From: an uncultured Lachnospiraceae bacterium
GTDB taxonomy: Bacteria; Bacillota; Clostridia; Lachnospirales; Lachnospiraceae
Reading direction: 5' to 3'
NCBI GenBank assembly: GCA_910578085.1
Contig: CAJTPM010000019.1
Coordinates: forward strand, 1-64,000
DNA length: 64,000 nucleotides
In this document: positions 55,082-63,524 of the stretch, piece by piece
Numbering within the stretch: the stretch's first letter is position 1
Layout: each line of letters begins with the position of its first letter
Translations under genes and position numbers: made by a program
Notes under the pieces: generated by a model
What the model was told of the DNA's origin: nothing
Databases searched by the model: none
The model's input: the letters and a program-made list of their open reading frames with translations, nothing else

Positions 55082-55552
55082 ATGGATAAAAGGATACTGG
55101 CATGGGAGCCGTGGTTTTTTATGGCGTTTGGTTTATTTCACTTGCATAGATTATGGGGATTGATAGATAGAAGTGCTTATACAGGGTTTTGGATTGGTGT
55201 GTTGGAGAACAGAGGCCTGTTTTATTTCGTGCTGATGGGAACACTGGCGGCACTATGTATTTTGGGGATCCTTACATTTATAAAGAATCTGCGCAATAAT
55301 TATTGGTGGAGATGGATCTATTTATTTGGCGGTATTTATGTGCTGTTTGATTTATTTGCTGTCGCGGCTGAATTGGAATTCTGGAATAAGCTTTTATTAT
55401 GGATGTTTGATGTGAAATCAGGATATTGGGATATTTTATGGTTGTCCTTTATTCTGCTTGGTGGTTTTGTGTCTGTATTAGGCATCAAACTGTTACTGCA
55501 AAGAAAAAGGATTTGTGAAAGGGAAAAGGAAGTCAGGCAATGGCAGAATTGA
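55082..55552 (+). CDS. Membrane protein of unknown function
   Basis: 156 residues with four membrane helices (about 8-24, 44-64, 76-98, 118-140) and an unusually tryptophan- and phenylalanine-rich sequence. The coding region is AT-rich. It overlaps the next gene by 13 bases, so both are probably cotranslated. AAGG lies about nine bases before the ATG. No family recognised. Confidence 0.65.
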   Translation: MDKRILAWEPWFFMAFGLFHLHRLWGLIDRSAYTGFWIGVLENRGLFYFVLMGTLAALCILGILTFIKNLRNNYWWRWIYLFGGIYVLFDLFAVAAELEFWNKLLLWMFDVKSGYWDILWLSFILLGGFVSVLGIKLLLQRKRICEREKEVRQWQN

Positions 55553-55797
55553 AATCCATGGCAAATATTGGTGATGAGATGGCGAAAAAGCTGGCATCAG
55601 TGGGGATCGATTCACCGGAAAAACTAGCCAGGCTGGGTGCAAAACAGGCGTTTTTCAGATTGAAAGAGGCGTATCCTCAGGTTTGTCTGGTACATTTATA
55701 TGCGCTGGAAGGGGCGATTCAAGATGTCGAATTTAATCATCTTTCCGAAGAGAAAAAGAAGGAACTGAAGGAGTTCAGTGATTTTTTGAAGAAATGA
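55540..55797 (+). CDS. TfoX C-terminal domain protein
   Basis: 85 residues: LKSMANIGDEMAKKLASVGI, then DSPEKLARLGAKQAFFRLKE and VCLVHLYALEGAIQ. This is the helix-hairpin-helix-like TfoX_C domain that in full-length TfoX/Sxy follows the N-terminal domain. As a stand-alone protein its role is unknown, although full TfoX promotes natural competence. It starts within the end of the preceding membrane-protein gene. Confidence 0.82.
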   Translation: MAELKSMANIGDEMAKKLASVGIDSPEKLARLGAKQAFFRLKEAYPQVCLVHLYALEGAIQDVEFNHLSEEKKKELKEFSDFLKK

Positions 55798-55830
55798 TAA
55801 ACAAATAGAAGAGTAAACAGGAGAATCATT

Positions 55831-56103
55831 ATGAAAAAAACAATCATCACAGTAGTAGGAAAAGACACAGTGGGCATCATTGCGAAAGTATGCACTTATC
55901 TGGCGGACAACGGCATCAATATTCTGGATATTTCCCAGACGATCGTGCAGGGGTACTTTAATATGATGATGATCGTGGATACCGCGGGCGCATCCAAAAA
56001 ATCGGCGGAGATATCGGAGGAACTGAAAGAACTGGGTGAGGAGATCGGTGTGGTCATCAAGTGTCAGAAGGAAGAGATCTTTGATATGATGCACCGGATC
56101 TGA
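55831..56103 (+). CDS. ACT-domain protein (UPF0237)
   Basis: 90 residues forming a single ACT domain: ITVVGKDTVGIIAKVCTYLADNGINILD, then a C-terminal strand. ACT domains bind amino acids. The protein is a well-known neighbour of PFL-family (UPF0210) proteins, whose gene follows after 133 bases here. The function of the pair is unknown. The gap contains a small GGGCGAAGCCC hairpin and nothing else clear. Confidence 0.87.
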   Translation: MKKTIITVVGKDTVGIIAKVCTYLADNGINILDISQTIVQGYFNMMMIVDTAGASKKSAEISEELKELGEEIGVVIKCQKEEIFDMMHRI

Positions 56104-56236
56104 TACTCACGAAGGCAATGAGCAGTGCGCAGATGAAAGATGAAAAAATGGCAGCTTGCTGACAATTTTTTCAGATTACGACTGCATAGGGCGAAGCCCG
56201 TGAGCAAGTTTACACTGCGGAGTAAAAGGAGGTAAC

Positions 56237-57601
56237 ATGATCAATTTTTTTGAAGTGGCAGAGACCAATGAAATGATAGATAAGGAGAATCTGGATGTCC
56301 GCACGATCACGCTGGGCATCAGTCTTTTGGACTGTATTGATGCGGATCTGGAGAAATGCAGGGAAAAAATCTATCGGAAGATCAAAGAAAAGGCGGGGAA
56401 GCTGGTGGAGACCGGCGAGGAGATCTCAAAAGAGTTTGGAATTCCCATTGTCAATAAGCGGATATCCCTTACTCCCATCGCACTGGTGGGCGGCGCCTGC
56501 TGCAAAACGCCTGAGGATTTTGTTTCCATAGCGAAGGTGCTTGACCGGGCGGCAAAAGAGGTGGGAGTCAATTTTATCGGCGGGTACTCCGCTCTTGTGG
56601 CAAAAGGGATGACGAAAGCGGACAGGCTGCTGATGGAATCCATTCCCGAGGCGCTTGCCTGCACGGAGCGGGTGTGCAGCAGCGTCAATCTGGGTTCCAC
56701 CCGTACCGGTATCAATATGGATGCGGTACGCATGATGGGAGATATCATCAGAAAGGCCGCAGAACTGACAAAGGAACAGGATTCCATGGGCTGTACGAAG
56801 TTGGTGGTATTTTGCAACGCACCGGACGATAATCCGTTTATGGCCGGGGCTTTTCATGGCGTAACGGAGGCCGATGAGATTATCAATGTCGGCGTCAGCG
56901 GCCCGGGCGTTGTGAAGACGGCTCTGGAGAAAGTGCGGGGAGAAAGTTTTGAAGTGCTTTGTGAGACGATCAAGAAGACAGCCTTCAAAGTGACGAGAGT
57001 GGGACAGCTTGTGGCAAAGGAGGCATCCAGACGACTGCAGGTGCCCTTTGGCATTGTGGATCTGTCCCTTGCGCCGACACCGGCAATCGGGGACTCCGTG
57101 GCGGATATTCTCTGTGAGATCGGTCTGGAACGGGCGGGAGCGCCTGGGACGACGGCGGCCCTCGCGCTGCTCAACGATCAGGTAAAAAAGGGCGGTGTGA
57201 TGGCATCTTCCTACGTGGGAGGACTTTCCGGCGCATTTATCCCGGTGAGCGAGGATCAGGGGATGATCGACGCGGTGCAGGCCGGGGCGCTGACGCTTGA
57301 GAAACTGGAAGCGATGACCTGTGTCTGCTCCGTGGGGCTTGATATGATTGCCGTGCCCGGGGATACGAAGGCGACGACGATTGCAGGCATTATCGCGGAT
57401 GAGATGGCCATCGGTATGGTGAACCAGAAGACCACGGCGGTCCGGATCATTCCCGTGATCGGGAAGGGTGTGGGTGAGAATGTGGAGTTCGGCGGACTGC
57501 TCGGCCATGCGCCGATCATGCCGGTGAATGGTTTCGGATGCGAGCGTTTTGTGGACAGAGGCGGCAGGATCCCCGCCCCGATCCACAGTTTCAAAAACTG
57601 A
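56237..57601 (+). CDS. PFL-family protein (UPF0210)
   Basis: 454 residues, full length for the UPF0210/DUF711 family, glycyl-radical-like in fold prediction but without the radical site. Family marks include DVRTITLGISLLDCID, VNKRISLTPIALVGGAC, AFHGVTEADEIINVGVSGPGVV, and the late GFGCERFVDRGGRIPAPIHS. AAAGGAGGT lies six bases before the ATG. Conserved pairing with an ACT protein suggests amino-acid-linked control. Function unknown. Confidence 0.9.
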   Translation: MINFFEVAETNEMIDKENLDVRTITLGISLLDCIDADLEKCREKIYRKIKEKAGKLVETGEEISKEFGIPIVNKRISLTPIALVGGACCKTPEDFVSIAKVLDRAAKEVGVNFIGGYSALVAKGMTKADRLLMESIPEALACTERVCSSVNLGSTRTGINMDAVRMMGDIIRKAAELTKEQDSMGCTKLVVFCNAPDDNPFMAGAFHGVTEADEIINVGVSGPGVVKTALEKVRGESFEVLCETIKKTAFKVTRVGQLVAKEASRRLQVPFGIVDLSLAPTPAIGDSVADILCEIGLERAGAPGTTAALALLNDQVKKGGVMASSYVGGLSGAFIPVSEDQGMIDAVQAGALTLEKLEAMTCVCSVGLDMIAVPGDTKATTIAGIIADEMAIGMVNQKTTAVRIIPVIGKGVGENVEFGGLLGHAPIMPVNGFGCERFVDRGGRIPAPIHSFKN

Positions 57602-57676
57602 GGCACTGTTTTGCAAGTGCCGATACAGGAGCACAGCGCCTGCAATGCAGGCGCGAGCGAAGCGGATCCGGAGGTG

Positions 57677-57817
57677 GCCTGTCGGAAAGCATTATCACAG
57701 ATTGATGAAAAAAGGTATGAGGAGAGGCTTTTAGAGGAGGGCGCCATGCATATTTTAAAATACGGGATCGCTTTCTGCAAAAAGAGATGCCTGGTGGAGT
57801 TTGGCGGCGCTCGGTAA
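57677..57817 (+). pseudogene. C-terminal remnant of an AAA-ATPase-like/PD-(D/E)XK protein
   Basis: In the 323-base gap after the PFL gene, the frame at 57677 gives CRKALSQIDEKRYEERL, then LKYGIAFCKKRCLVE and a stop. This is the conserved tail of the family whose full copy lies at 6802-8403 (there IEQIKERKYQQAL ... GVSYHTK). Nothing upstream keeps the rest of the protein. Bases 57602-57660 hold short palindromes (GGCACT...AGTGCC, GCCTGCAATGCAGGC). Confidence 0.65.
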
Positions 57818-57924
57818 TAATAAATCGAAAGGGTAGTTGAAAATCTCTCTTTTTTGTGCAGAGATTGAGAGGAAAAAGGCGGAAGGACAGACTATAATAA
57901 AGACTGACGGGAGGATTTTACAGG

Positions 57925-58773
57925 ATGGAATGGATCGAGAGACTAAACGAAGCGATGGGATATATGGAAGAACATCTGGCGGACGAGATCGATATGGAAA
58001 AACTGGGAAAGATCGCCTGCTGTTCTTCCTACCATTTCCAGAGGATGTTCACCTATATGGCGGGTGTGCCGCTGTCCGAGTATATCCGCAGGAGAAAAAT
58101 GTCCCTTGCCGCGGTAGATCTGCAGGGAAAAGACAGGAAAATTATCGATGTGGCCGCCAAATATGGCTACAGCTCCCCGACTGCCTTCAATAGAGCTTTT
58201 CAGTCGGTTCATGGGATCGCTCCCTCTGCTGTAAAAAATGAGGGCGTATCCGTAAAATCCTTCCCGCCGATTCAATTCAAGATTACGGTCAAAGGAGTGG
58301 AAGAGATGAATTATCGAATTGAAACAAAGGATGCGTTTCGCATCACAGGTGTGTCTGTGCCTCTGAACAAAGATATCGAGAAGAATTTTGCAGTCATTCC
58401 GTCTAAGTGGCAGGAGATAGCCATGGACGGTACACTGCAGAAACTGATCGGCATGATGGATACAGAGCCGATGGGAGTGCTGGGCGTCAGCACCTGCAAC
58501 GATACGGAGCCTTGGAGATATTATATTGCGGTATCGACCAAAAAAACGGGAGAAGATCTGGAGGAATATATGGTACCTGCCGCCACCTGGGCGATCTTTC
58601 CCGGGGAGGGAACAAACCAGTCCATTCAGGAACTGGAGCGGCGTATCGTGACGGAATGGCTGCCGACTTCCGGGTATGAGTACGGCAATGCGCCGGATGT
58701 GGAAGTATATTTAAATCCTGATCCGCAGAATGCGAAATATGAAGTCTGGATTCCGGTAGTGAAAAAGCAGTAA
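57925..58773 (+). CDS. AraC-family regulator with GyrI-like effector domain (second copy)
   Basis: 282 residues with the same architecture as the gene at 8481: AraC double HTH (CCSSYHFQRMFTYMAGVPLSE, then KYGYSSPTAFNRAFQSVHG) and a GyrI-like domain from about residue 130 (MNYRIETKDAFRITGV). It probably senses a small ligand and regulates a transporter or enzyme gene, but no such target is adjacent. GGGAGG lies 10 bases before the ATG. A strong terminator follows. Confidence 0.9.
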   Translation: MEWIERLNEAMGYMEEHLADEIDMEKLGKIACCSSYHFQRMFTYMAGVPLSEYIRRRKMSLAAVDLQGKDRKIIDVAAKYGYSSPTAFNRAFQSVHGIAPSAVKNEGVSVKSFPPIQFKITVKGVEEMNYRIETKDAFRITGVSVPLNKDIEKNFAVIPSKWQEIAMDGTLQKLIGMMDTEPMGVLGVSTCNDTEPWRYYIAVSTKKTGEDLEEYMVPAATWAIFPGEGTNQSIQELERRIVTEWLPTSGYEYGNAPDVEVYLNPDPQNAKYEVWIPVVKKQ

Positions 58774-58790
58774 TAAGTAAAAAGCAAAAG

Positions 58791-58835
58791 AATTCTTCCT
58801 GTTTTCGTTTTTGAGATTGACAGGAAGAATTTTTT
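58791..58835 (+). terminator. Rho-independent terminator after the second AraC/GyrI gene
   Basis: AATTCTTCCTGT pairs perfectly with ACAGGAAGAATT over 12 bases around a 17-base loop, followed by TTTTT. The strongest stem of the terminators seen in the window. Confidence 0.88.
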
Positions 58836-58997
58836 ATGATATTTTTAAATAGTAAGTAGTAAGTAATAAGTGATAACAAAAGAAAAAAGTAACAAAGAGA
58901 ATACATAAGAAGTGCGGGATATAAAGTAAAATCTACAAAATTGGGGATAAAATAAACAGTATTTATCAAACAGAAAAAACAATAAGGAGGAAAGAAA

Positions 58998-60041
58998 ATG
59001 AAAAAGGAGTATGCACTATCTGAACAGTTTGCAATAATCAGTCTGGATGGTCTTTCCTGCAGCCATTATTCCATGGCGAAAGGGGCAGCATTGCGGGGCA
59101 TCGCGGCGGCACAGCTTCTGGAAGAGATTCTTTTTGGCGAGAAGGAAGGACAGGGGGCAGCGGAATTATCTGGAGCGGGAGAATTTCAAAGAAAGCTGGA
59201 AGCGGGAATTGACTCAGTAAAGAAAATGGACAGGAAAAAATTAAAGGCGCTGGAAAAAGAAACGTCAAATTTTCTCCTTGCCGATGGCGGACTGGAGATC
59301 GTGCCGGATCTGCTGGGCTGTGATATGAATTATTATACAGCGTCTATTACAATAAAATCCTATCGAAGTGACAGGGACTGCTATTTATCTGTTACGGAGA
59401 GTGTGCGCGGTGAGATTCTGGAAGATGGTCCGGTGACGTTAGAATGCGTCGGCCTTTTGTGGCTGATGAGAGAGAGCGGATGCCTGCACGACATTTTTTC
59501 TGTGAAAGAACAGGAAAGGATTCAAGAGAGAATAGTGTCTCTCTGTGCACAGAGCAGCCGAAGCATGGAAACTGAAAAACCGGAGGATGCTTCGGCAGGC
59601 GACAGAGAAAAGGAAGCGGAAACCGGTGGGCAGCCTGAAGGACAAAACGGTGCCTGGAAATTGACAGATGCGGACTTTGTGAGTATGATATGGGGACAGG
59701 AATTTCACAAAACAGCGGAACAGACCGTAAAATCTTTTCTGAAGGGAAAGCGGAAACTGTTTCAGAATCCGTATCTGGAAGGAATCAATCTGCTGTTTCC
59801 TTTTTTGGACAGAAGACAGGCAATTTTTGTGGACTTTGTCGTATTTGGAACGACTGTAAAGGACAGAAGACAGATGATGAGAGCATTTTTAACTGAGAAA
59901 GGTCACTATGTGGAAGAGGTAAAGAGCGGTACGGAGACGCTTCTGCTGATCGATAACGCGTATTATCGTGTATGGCCCAAGACCGTCAGCTGTGGCAGGA
60001 TACCAATACAGGGTGCAAGTTTACAGCCCGTCTATCGATAG
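58998..60041 (+). CDS. Hypothetical protein, possibly GPP34-like
   Basis: 347 residues, soluble, no motif of known catalysis. The start has a perfect AAGGAGG site. The opening LSEQFAIISLDGLSCS followed by a helix rich in Ala/Leu (GIAAAQLLEEIL), and the later GPVTLECVGLLWLMRESG with KEQERIQERI, faintly resemble GPP34/GOLPH3-type domains, which bind lipids. This is a weak resemblance. A polar Glu/Asp/Gly linker (about 195-225) separates a different C-terminal part. A MerR-like gene follows 14 bases later. Confidence 0.55.
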   Translation: MKKEYALSEQFAIISLDGLSCSHYSMAKGAALRGIAAAQLLEEILFGEKEGQGAAELSGAGEFQRKLEAGIDSVKKMDRKKLKALEKETSNFLLADGGLEIVPDLLGCDMNYYTASITIKSYRSDRDCYLSVTESVRGEILEDGPVTLECVGLLWLMRESGCLHDIFSVKEQERIQERIVSLCAQSSRSMETEKPEDASAGDREKEAETGGQPEGQNGAWKLTDADFVSMIWGQEFHKTAEQTVKSFLKGKRKLFQNPYLEGINLLFPFLDRRQAIFVDFVVFGTTVKDRRQMMRAFLTEKGHYVEEVKSGTETLLLIDNAYYRVWPKTVSCGRIPIQGASLQPVYR

Positions 60042-60055
60042 AAAGAGAAAAAGCT

Positions 60056-60310
60056 ATGTCAAGACAGAGAACAATGGAAAAGATTCTTACTTCCGAGTAT
60101 GTGACCATCGGCGAACTGGCCAGACTGACGGGCTGCAGGTACAGTACGTTAAAGTTTTATACGGAGGAAGGTATGCTGCCCTTTGAGCAGCCGGAACAGA
60201 ATCTGACGAGAAGATACAGGCGGGAGGAGAGCGTGGCGCGGGTGGAATGGATACGCGCCATGCGGGAGAGCGGAAAGACCGTGCCGGAAATTAAGGAGAT
60301 TTTACGGTGA
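60056..60310 (+). CDS. Small MerR-type helix-turn-helix protein
   Basis: 84 residues from 60056. YVTIGELARLTGCRYSTLKFYTEEGMLP is a MerR-type winged helix (recognition helix followed by a Tyr and the wing TRRYRREE). Then a helix VARVEWIRAMRESGKTVPEIKEIL. It lacks the long coiled coil and effector domain of full MerR proteins, resembling excisionase-like or small DNA-binding regulators. It follows the preceding unknown gene at 14 bases and may regulate it. Convergent with the tmcAL gene. Confidence 0.78.
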   Translation: MSRQRTMEKILTSEYVTIGELARLTGCRYSTLKFYTEEGMLPFEQPEQNLTRRYRREESVARVEWIRAMRESGKTVPEIKEILR

Positions 60311-60326
60311 AGGCACTGTCTGACAG

Positions 60327-61739
60327 TTAAAAAATAATAATATTCTGTACATATTCGCTTTCGGATCTGGCGCCGGGCATTGCGGCCCGGTACAGTTCGG
60401 AAGCTTTTATTGTGCGCTCAAGCTGGGAGAGGGCGAGAGGGGAAAGCACTCTCGAAGCATCCGCCGTTTTGGTGACAAGGGGGATGTCGGCGTTTCTGTC
60501 AATCTCGGACAGCAGGGGTTTTGCCTCTTGGCGGAAGCCCAGAATACGGGCGTAGAGAGCAAGTCCCTGCTGTCTTTCCGCTTCCACAGCTTCTTTTTTC
60601 AGGTTGAGCAGAATATGAAGGAGCATGCGGCCTGTTCCGGCGGAAGTCAGGTTCCTGGCTTTCAGAGCGGAACATAGTTCTGTCATGGAAGAACATGTTC
60701 CGAAAAGCTTTAACAGTCTGGCAGCAAACGATTCCGTGATGTCCTGGTAGCCGGAAAGAATTTCGACATCACTGTACTGCAATATATGATAGAGCGGAAG
60801 AAAGAACTGATCGAAGGTGACATAGCGGTTTTCCTGCAGTGCCCTCACATAGAGGGAACGGCAGGGGGCGGGAACGTAGTCCTGCATCAGGGATGTGATA
60901 CCCGCTTCCCCTGGATCTGCCTCACCAGAGAAAGATGCGTTCTGTGCGGACAGGAAAGCTTTCCGCAGACCGGAGGCGGAAGCATACCGGAAGTTGGCGG
61001 AATTATCTGCCGCGCATCCTCGATCTGAGCCGGTAAGACTGTCATGGTACCCTGCACCGAGACGCTTCACAGTGACCGGCTTTATGGAAGAGCGCATTTT
61101 ATGCAGGGCTTTGCAGTATTCCACCCCGAGGATATTGTTAGGGCTCTCAAGAAGAGAGAGGATGCCGGAGAGATTCTCCGGTGAAAAAATGGAGTTTTCT
61201 GATGCCGGTTCCTTAAGGGAAGATGGATACCATGCCGTGCCGTCCTGTACGCCGCAATGATCCTCTTTTGATCGTTGCGGCAGCGACAGATAAGTCGACA
61301 GCGCTTCATATCTTGCCTTTGGAAAATTCATGCCGACTTTCAGATTACTCTGTAAAAGACGACGGTAATCTTCCGGTTCCTCAGAGAGGAGCTTTCCGGC
61401 AAGCTGAAAGCCGCGGATATCACCGCTCTCACTGCCGAAACCGAGATGCGTCACGCATCCCAGATGATCCAGTAAAGAGACGGCGCCTTCCGCAAAATAT
61501 TCCGCACTGCCTGTGGAGACGGAGAGTGGCAGTTCTAACACCAGATCGGCGCCGGATAAAAGGGCGGCTTGTGTCCGCAGAGTTTTCGAAAAAAAGGCCG
61601 GTTCGCCGCGCTGTACATAATCTCCGCTCATCACAACAATACAAAAGTCTGCCCCGGTTTCCCGGCGCAGCTTTTCGATCAGATATTCATGTCCTGTATG
61701 CAGAGGATTAAACTCCGCAATGATCCCTAAAACGTTCAT
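60327..61739 (-). CDS. tmcAL: tRNA(Met) cytidine acetate ligase TmcAL
   Basis: 470 residues, HIGH-superfamily nucleotidyltransferase fold with GIIAEFNPLHTGHEYLI (HxGH-like), VVMSGDYVQRGEPA and NNILGVEYCKAL. It activates acetate with ATP and acetylates the wobble cytidine of elongator tRNA(Met). At 470 residues it is about 60-70 longer than Bacillus TmcAL, mainly through loops around residues 160-190 and 240-275. The start has AAAGGATGGCGG upstream. It is divergent from the pyridoxamine kinase gene. Confidence 0.88.
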   Translation of the reverse strand: MNVLGIIAEFNPLHTGHEYLIEKLRRETGADFCIVVMSGDYVQRGEPAFFSKTLRTQAALLSGADLVLELPLSVSTGSAEYFAEGAVSLLDHLGCVTHLGFGSESGDIRGFQLAGKLLSEEPEDYRRLLQSNLKVGMNFPKARYEALSTYLSLPQRSKEDHCGVQDGTAWYPSSLKEPASENSIFSPENLSGILSLLESPNNILGVEYCKALHKMRSSIKPVTVKRLGAGYHDSLTGSDRGCAADNSANFRYASASGLRKAFLSAQNASFSGEADPGEAGITSLMQDYVPAPCRSLYVRALQENRYVTFDQFFLPLYHILQYSDVEILSGYQDITESFAARLLKLFGTCSSMTELCSALKARNLTSAGTGRMLLHILLNLKKEAVEAERQQGLALYARILGFRQEAKPLLSEIDRNADIPLVTKTADASRVLSPLALSQLERTIKASELYRAAMPGARSESEYVQNIIIF

Positions 61740-61776
61740 GAATCATACCGCCATCCTTTCAGAATAGTTATGAAGT

Positions 61777-61805
61777 AGTATAACCCGGTTTCTTTTCTGA
61801 GGCAA
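61777..61805 (-). promoter_or_regulatory. SigA-type promoter of tmcAL
   Basis: Minus-strand TTGCCT (61805-61800) and TATACT (61782-61777) with 17 bases between, about 38 bases before the start codon. Confidence 0.6.
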
Positions 61806-61885
61806 TAAAAATATTACCGTAAAATGAATAAGGTGTGACAGTTCAGCTTTTGGGCTTTGCTGTTTTGATAAGGTGAAAATCCGGA

Positions 61886-61914
61886 TTGCATTTTTAGTCT
61901 GTGATAGGTATAAT
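61886..61914 (+). promoter_or_regulatory. SigA-type promoter of the pyridoxamine kinase gene
   Basis: TTGCAT at 61886-61891 and a perfect TATAAT at 61909-61914, 17 bases apart, 33 bases before the start codon. Confidence 0.7.
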
Positions 61915-61947
61915 ATATGAGCAATACTGCAACACAGAGGAGACATC

Positions 61948-62781
61948 ATGGGAAAAATTCGAGACAGTCAGAAAAAATTAGCGGTCATCAACGACTTATC
62001 CGGGTTCGGCAGGTGTTCCATCGCCGTGGAACTGCCGATCATTTCCGCCATGAAAATACAGTGCTGTTTTGTGCCGACCACCATATTTTCCAACCATACA
62101 GGGTTTACATCCTTCTTTCTGGAGGACTTTACGGATAAAATGCGTCCCTATATGGATGAGTGGAGAAAGCTGGAACTCCATTTTCAGGGAATCTGCACGG
62201 GATTTCTGGGCTCTCCGGAACAGATTGCCATCGTCTCGGATTTTTTGAGGGATTTTAAGGAGAAGGATACGGTGGTGATCGTGGATCCCGTGATGGGGGA
62301 CTATGGGAAAATGTATCCGACTTACTCCATGGAGACCTGCCTGAAGATGCGGGAACTGATTCCGCTTGCGGATATCATTACGCCGAATCTGACGGAGGCC
62401 TGCATTCTGGCGGGTATTCCCTATGAAGAAAAATGGAGCAGGAAAAAGCTTTTGTGGCTTGCGCAGAACCTTTCCGCAATGGGACCCGAAAAGGTGGTTA
62501 TCACCGGGATTATTCAGGGAGAATTTATCGCCAACTACTGTTATGAAAAGGGAAAGGAACCCTGTATGTTCCGCACCGTCAAAGCCGGGACACAGAGAAG
62601 CGGAACCGGGGATATTTTTGCATCCATCGTTGCAGCGGATGCGGTAAACGGCGTGTCCTTTGAACAGTCCGTGAAAAAAGCGGGAAGATTTATTAAAAAA
62701 TGTATTGTAAAGTCCATCGAAATGGGAATACCACTTACGGACGGCGTTTGTTTTGAAGAGTTTCTGCATAACCTGAAATGA
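61948..62781 (+). CDS. pdxY: Pyridoxamine kinase (PdxY/PfkB-like)
   Basis: 277 residues of the ribokinase-like fold: INDLSGFGRCSIAVELPI opening, VVIVDPVMGDYGKMY, IITPNLTEACILAG, and the catalytic anion-hole motif RSGTGDIFASI with its Asp. It phosphorylates pyridoxamine or pyridoxal in vitamin B6 salvage. The text fits the clostridial PdxY-like group, in which pyridoxamine specificity is assumed. GAGGAGAC precedes the start. The radical SAM gene follows after 26 bases. Confidence 0.9.
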   Translation: MGKIRDSQKKLAVINDLSGFGRCSIAVELPIISAMKIQCCFVPTTIFSNHTGFTSFFLEDFTDKMRPYMDEWRKLELHFQGICTGFLGSPEQIAIVSDFLRDFKEKDTVVIVDPVMGDYGKMYPTYSMETCLKMRELIPLADIITPNLTEACILAGIPYEEKWSRKKLLWLAQNLSAMGPEKVVITGIIQGEFIANYCYEKGKEPCMFRTVKAGTQRSGTGDIFASIVAADAVNGVSFEQSVKKAGRFIKKCIVKSIEMGIPLTDGVCFEEFLHNLK

Positions 62782-62807
62782 AATGAAAGAGACAGGAGAA
62801 AAGAAGT

Positions 62808-63416
62808 ATGGCAATGGAAATATTATATGAGGTACACGATAACTTATATGTCAATCTGACGAACAGATGCAGTTGTGCCTGCACCTTTTGCCTGCGGCAG
62901 GACAGAGATCAGATGGGAAAATCAAAGAGCCTGTGGCTTGATCATGAACCGACGGCAAAAGAAGTGATCGCAGAGTTTGGAAAGTTTCGCAGAGAAGACT
63001 ATAAAGAAGTGGTGTTCTGCGGTTTTGGCGAACCCACGGAAGCCTTTGAGGTATTGAAGGAAGTAGCAGCATATGTGAAAAAGGAGTGGAAGTGCCCGAT
63101 TCGCATCAATACCAACGGCCAGGGTTCCCTGATCAACAGCAGAGATATCGCACCGGAACTTTCGGGACTGATCGATACGGTGTCCATCAGTTTAAACCAT
63201 CCGGATCCTGAAAAGTATCAGGAACTGGTCCGCAGCAGATTCGGGGCGGAAGGCTATAAGGGAATGCTGGCCTTTGCGAAGGAGTGCACGAAATATGTTC
63301 CCCATGTGGTGATGACAACGGTGGATACTACGATCACGAAAGAGGAAGAGGAGTACTGCCGCAGGATATGCGGGGATCTGGGCGTGACTTACCGGATCAG
63401 AGCGTGGGAGGCATAG
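62808..63416 (+). CDS. TatD-family-associated radical SAM protein
   Basis: 202 residues with the 4Fe-4S/SAM motif CSCACTFCLR (C-x3-C-x2-C), then VVFCGFGEPTE, which lies in the SAM-binding region, and INTNGQGSLINSRDIAPELS. This text matches the small radical SAM proteins that I recall as TatD-linked (TIGR04038). No tatD gene is next to it in the window, so it may pair with a distant one. The substrate is unknown. A GGCTTCG/CGAAGCC hairpin without T run follows. Confidence 0.83.
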   Translation: MAMEILYEVHDNLYVNLTNRCSCACTFCLRQDRDQMGKSKSLWLDHEPTAKEVIAEFGKFRREDYKEVVFCGFGEPTEAFEVLKEVAAYVKKEWKCPIRINTNGQGSLINSRDIAPELSGLIDTVSISLNHPDPEKYQELVRSRFGAEGYKGMLAFAKECTKYVPHVVMTTVDTTITKEEEEYCRRICGDLGVTYRIRAWEA

Positions 63417-63524
63417 CACAGGCTTCGCCGTAAACGAAGCCGACGAAAAGATCTTAAAAAAGCCGGGGTTTTCGGAAGGAAGCGTATAAGGAGCAAAGAT
63501 GGGGAGATCCCCTGGAGACAGAAT

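Noticed and set aside
56426..57634. 402-codon minus-strand frame across the PFL gene
   Set aside because: Antisense shadow of a conserved protein with a skewed His/Arg-rich composition and no recognisable start signals.
58845..58875. TAAGTAGTAAGTAATAAGTG short repeats as a regulatory array
   Set aside because: Irregular period and simple composition; looks like chance slippage in an AT-rich gap.
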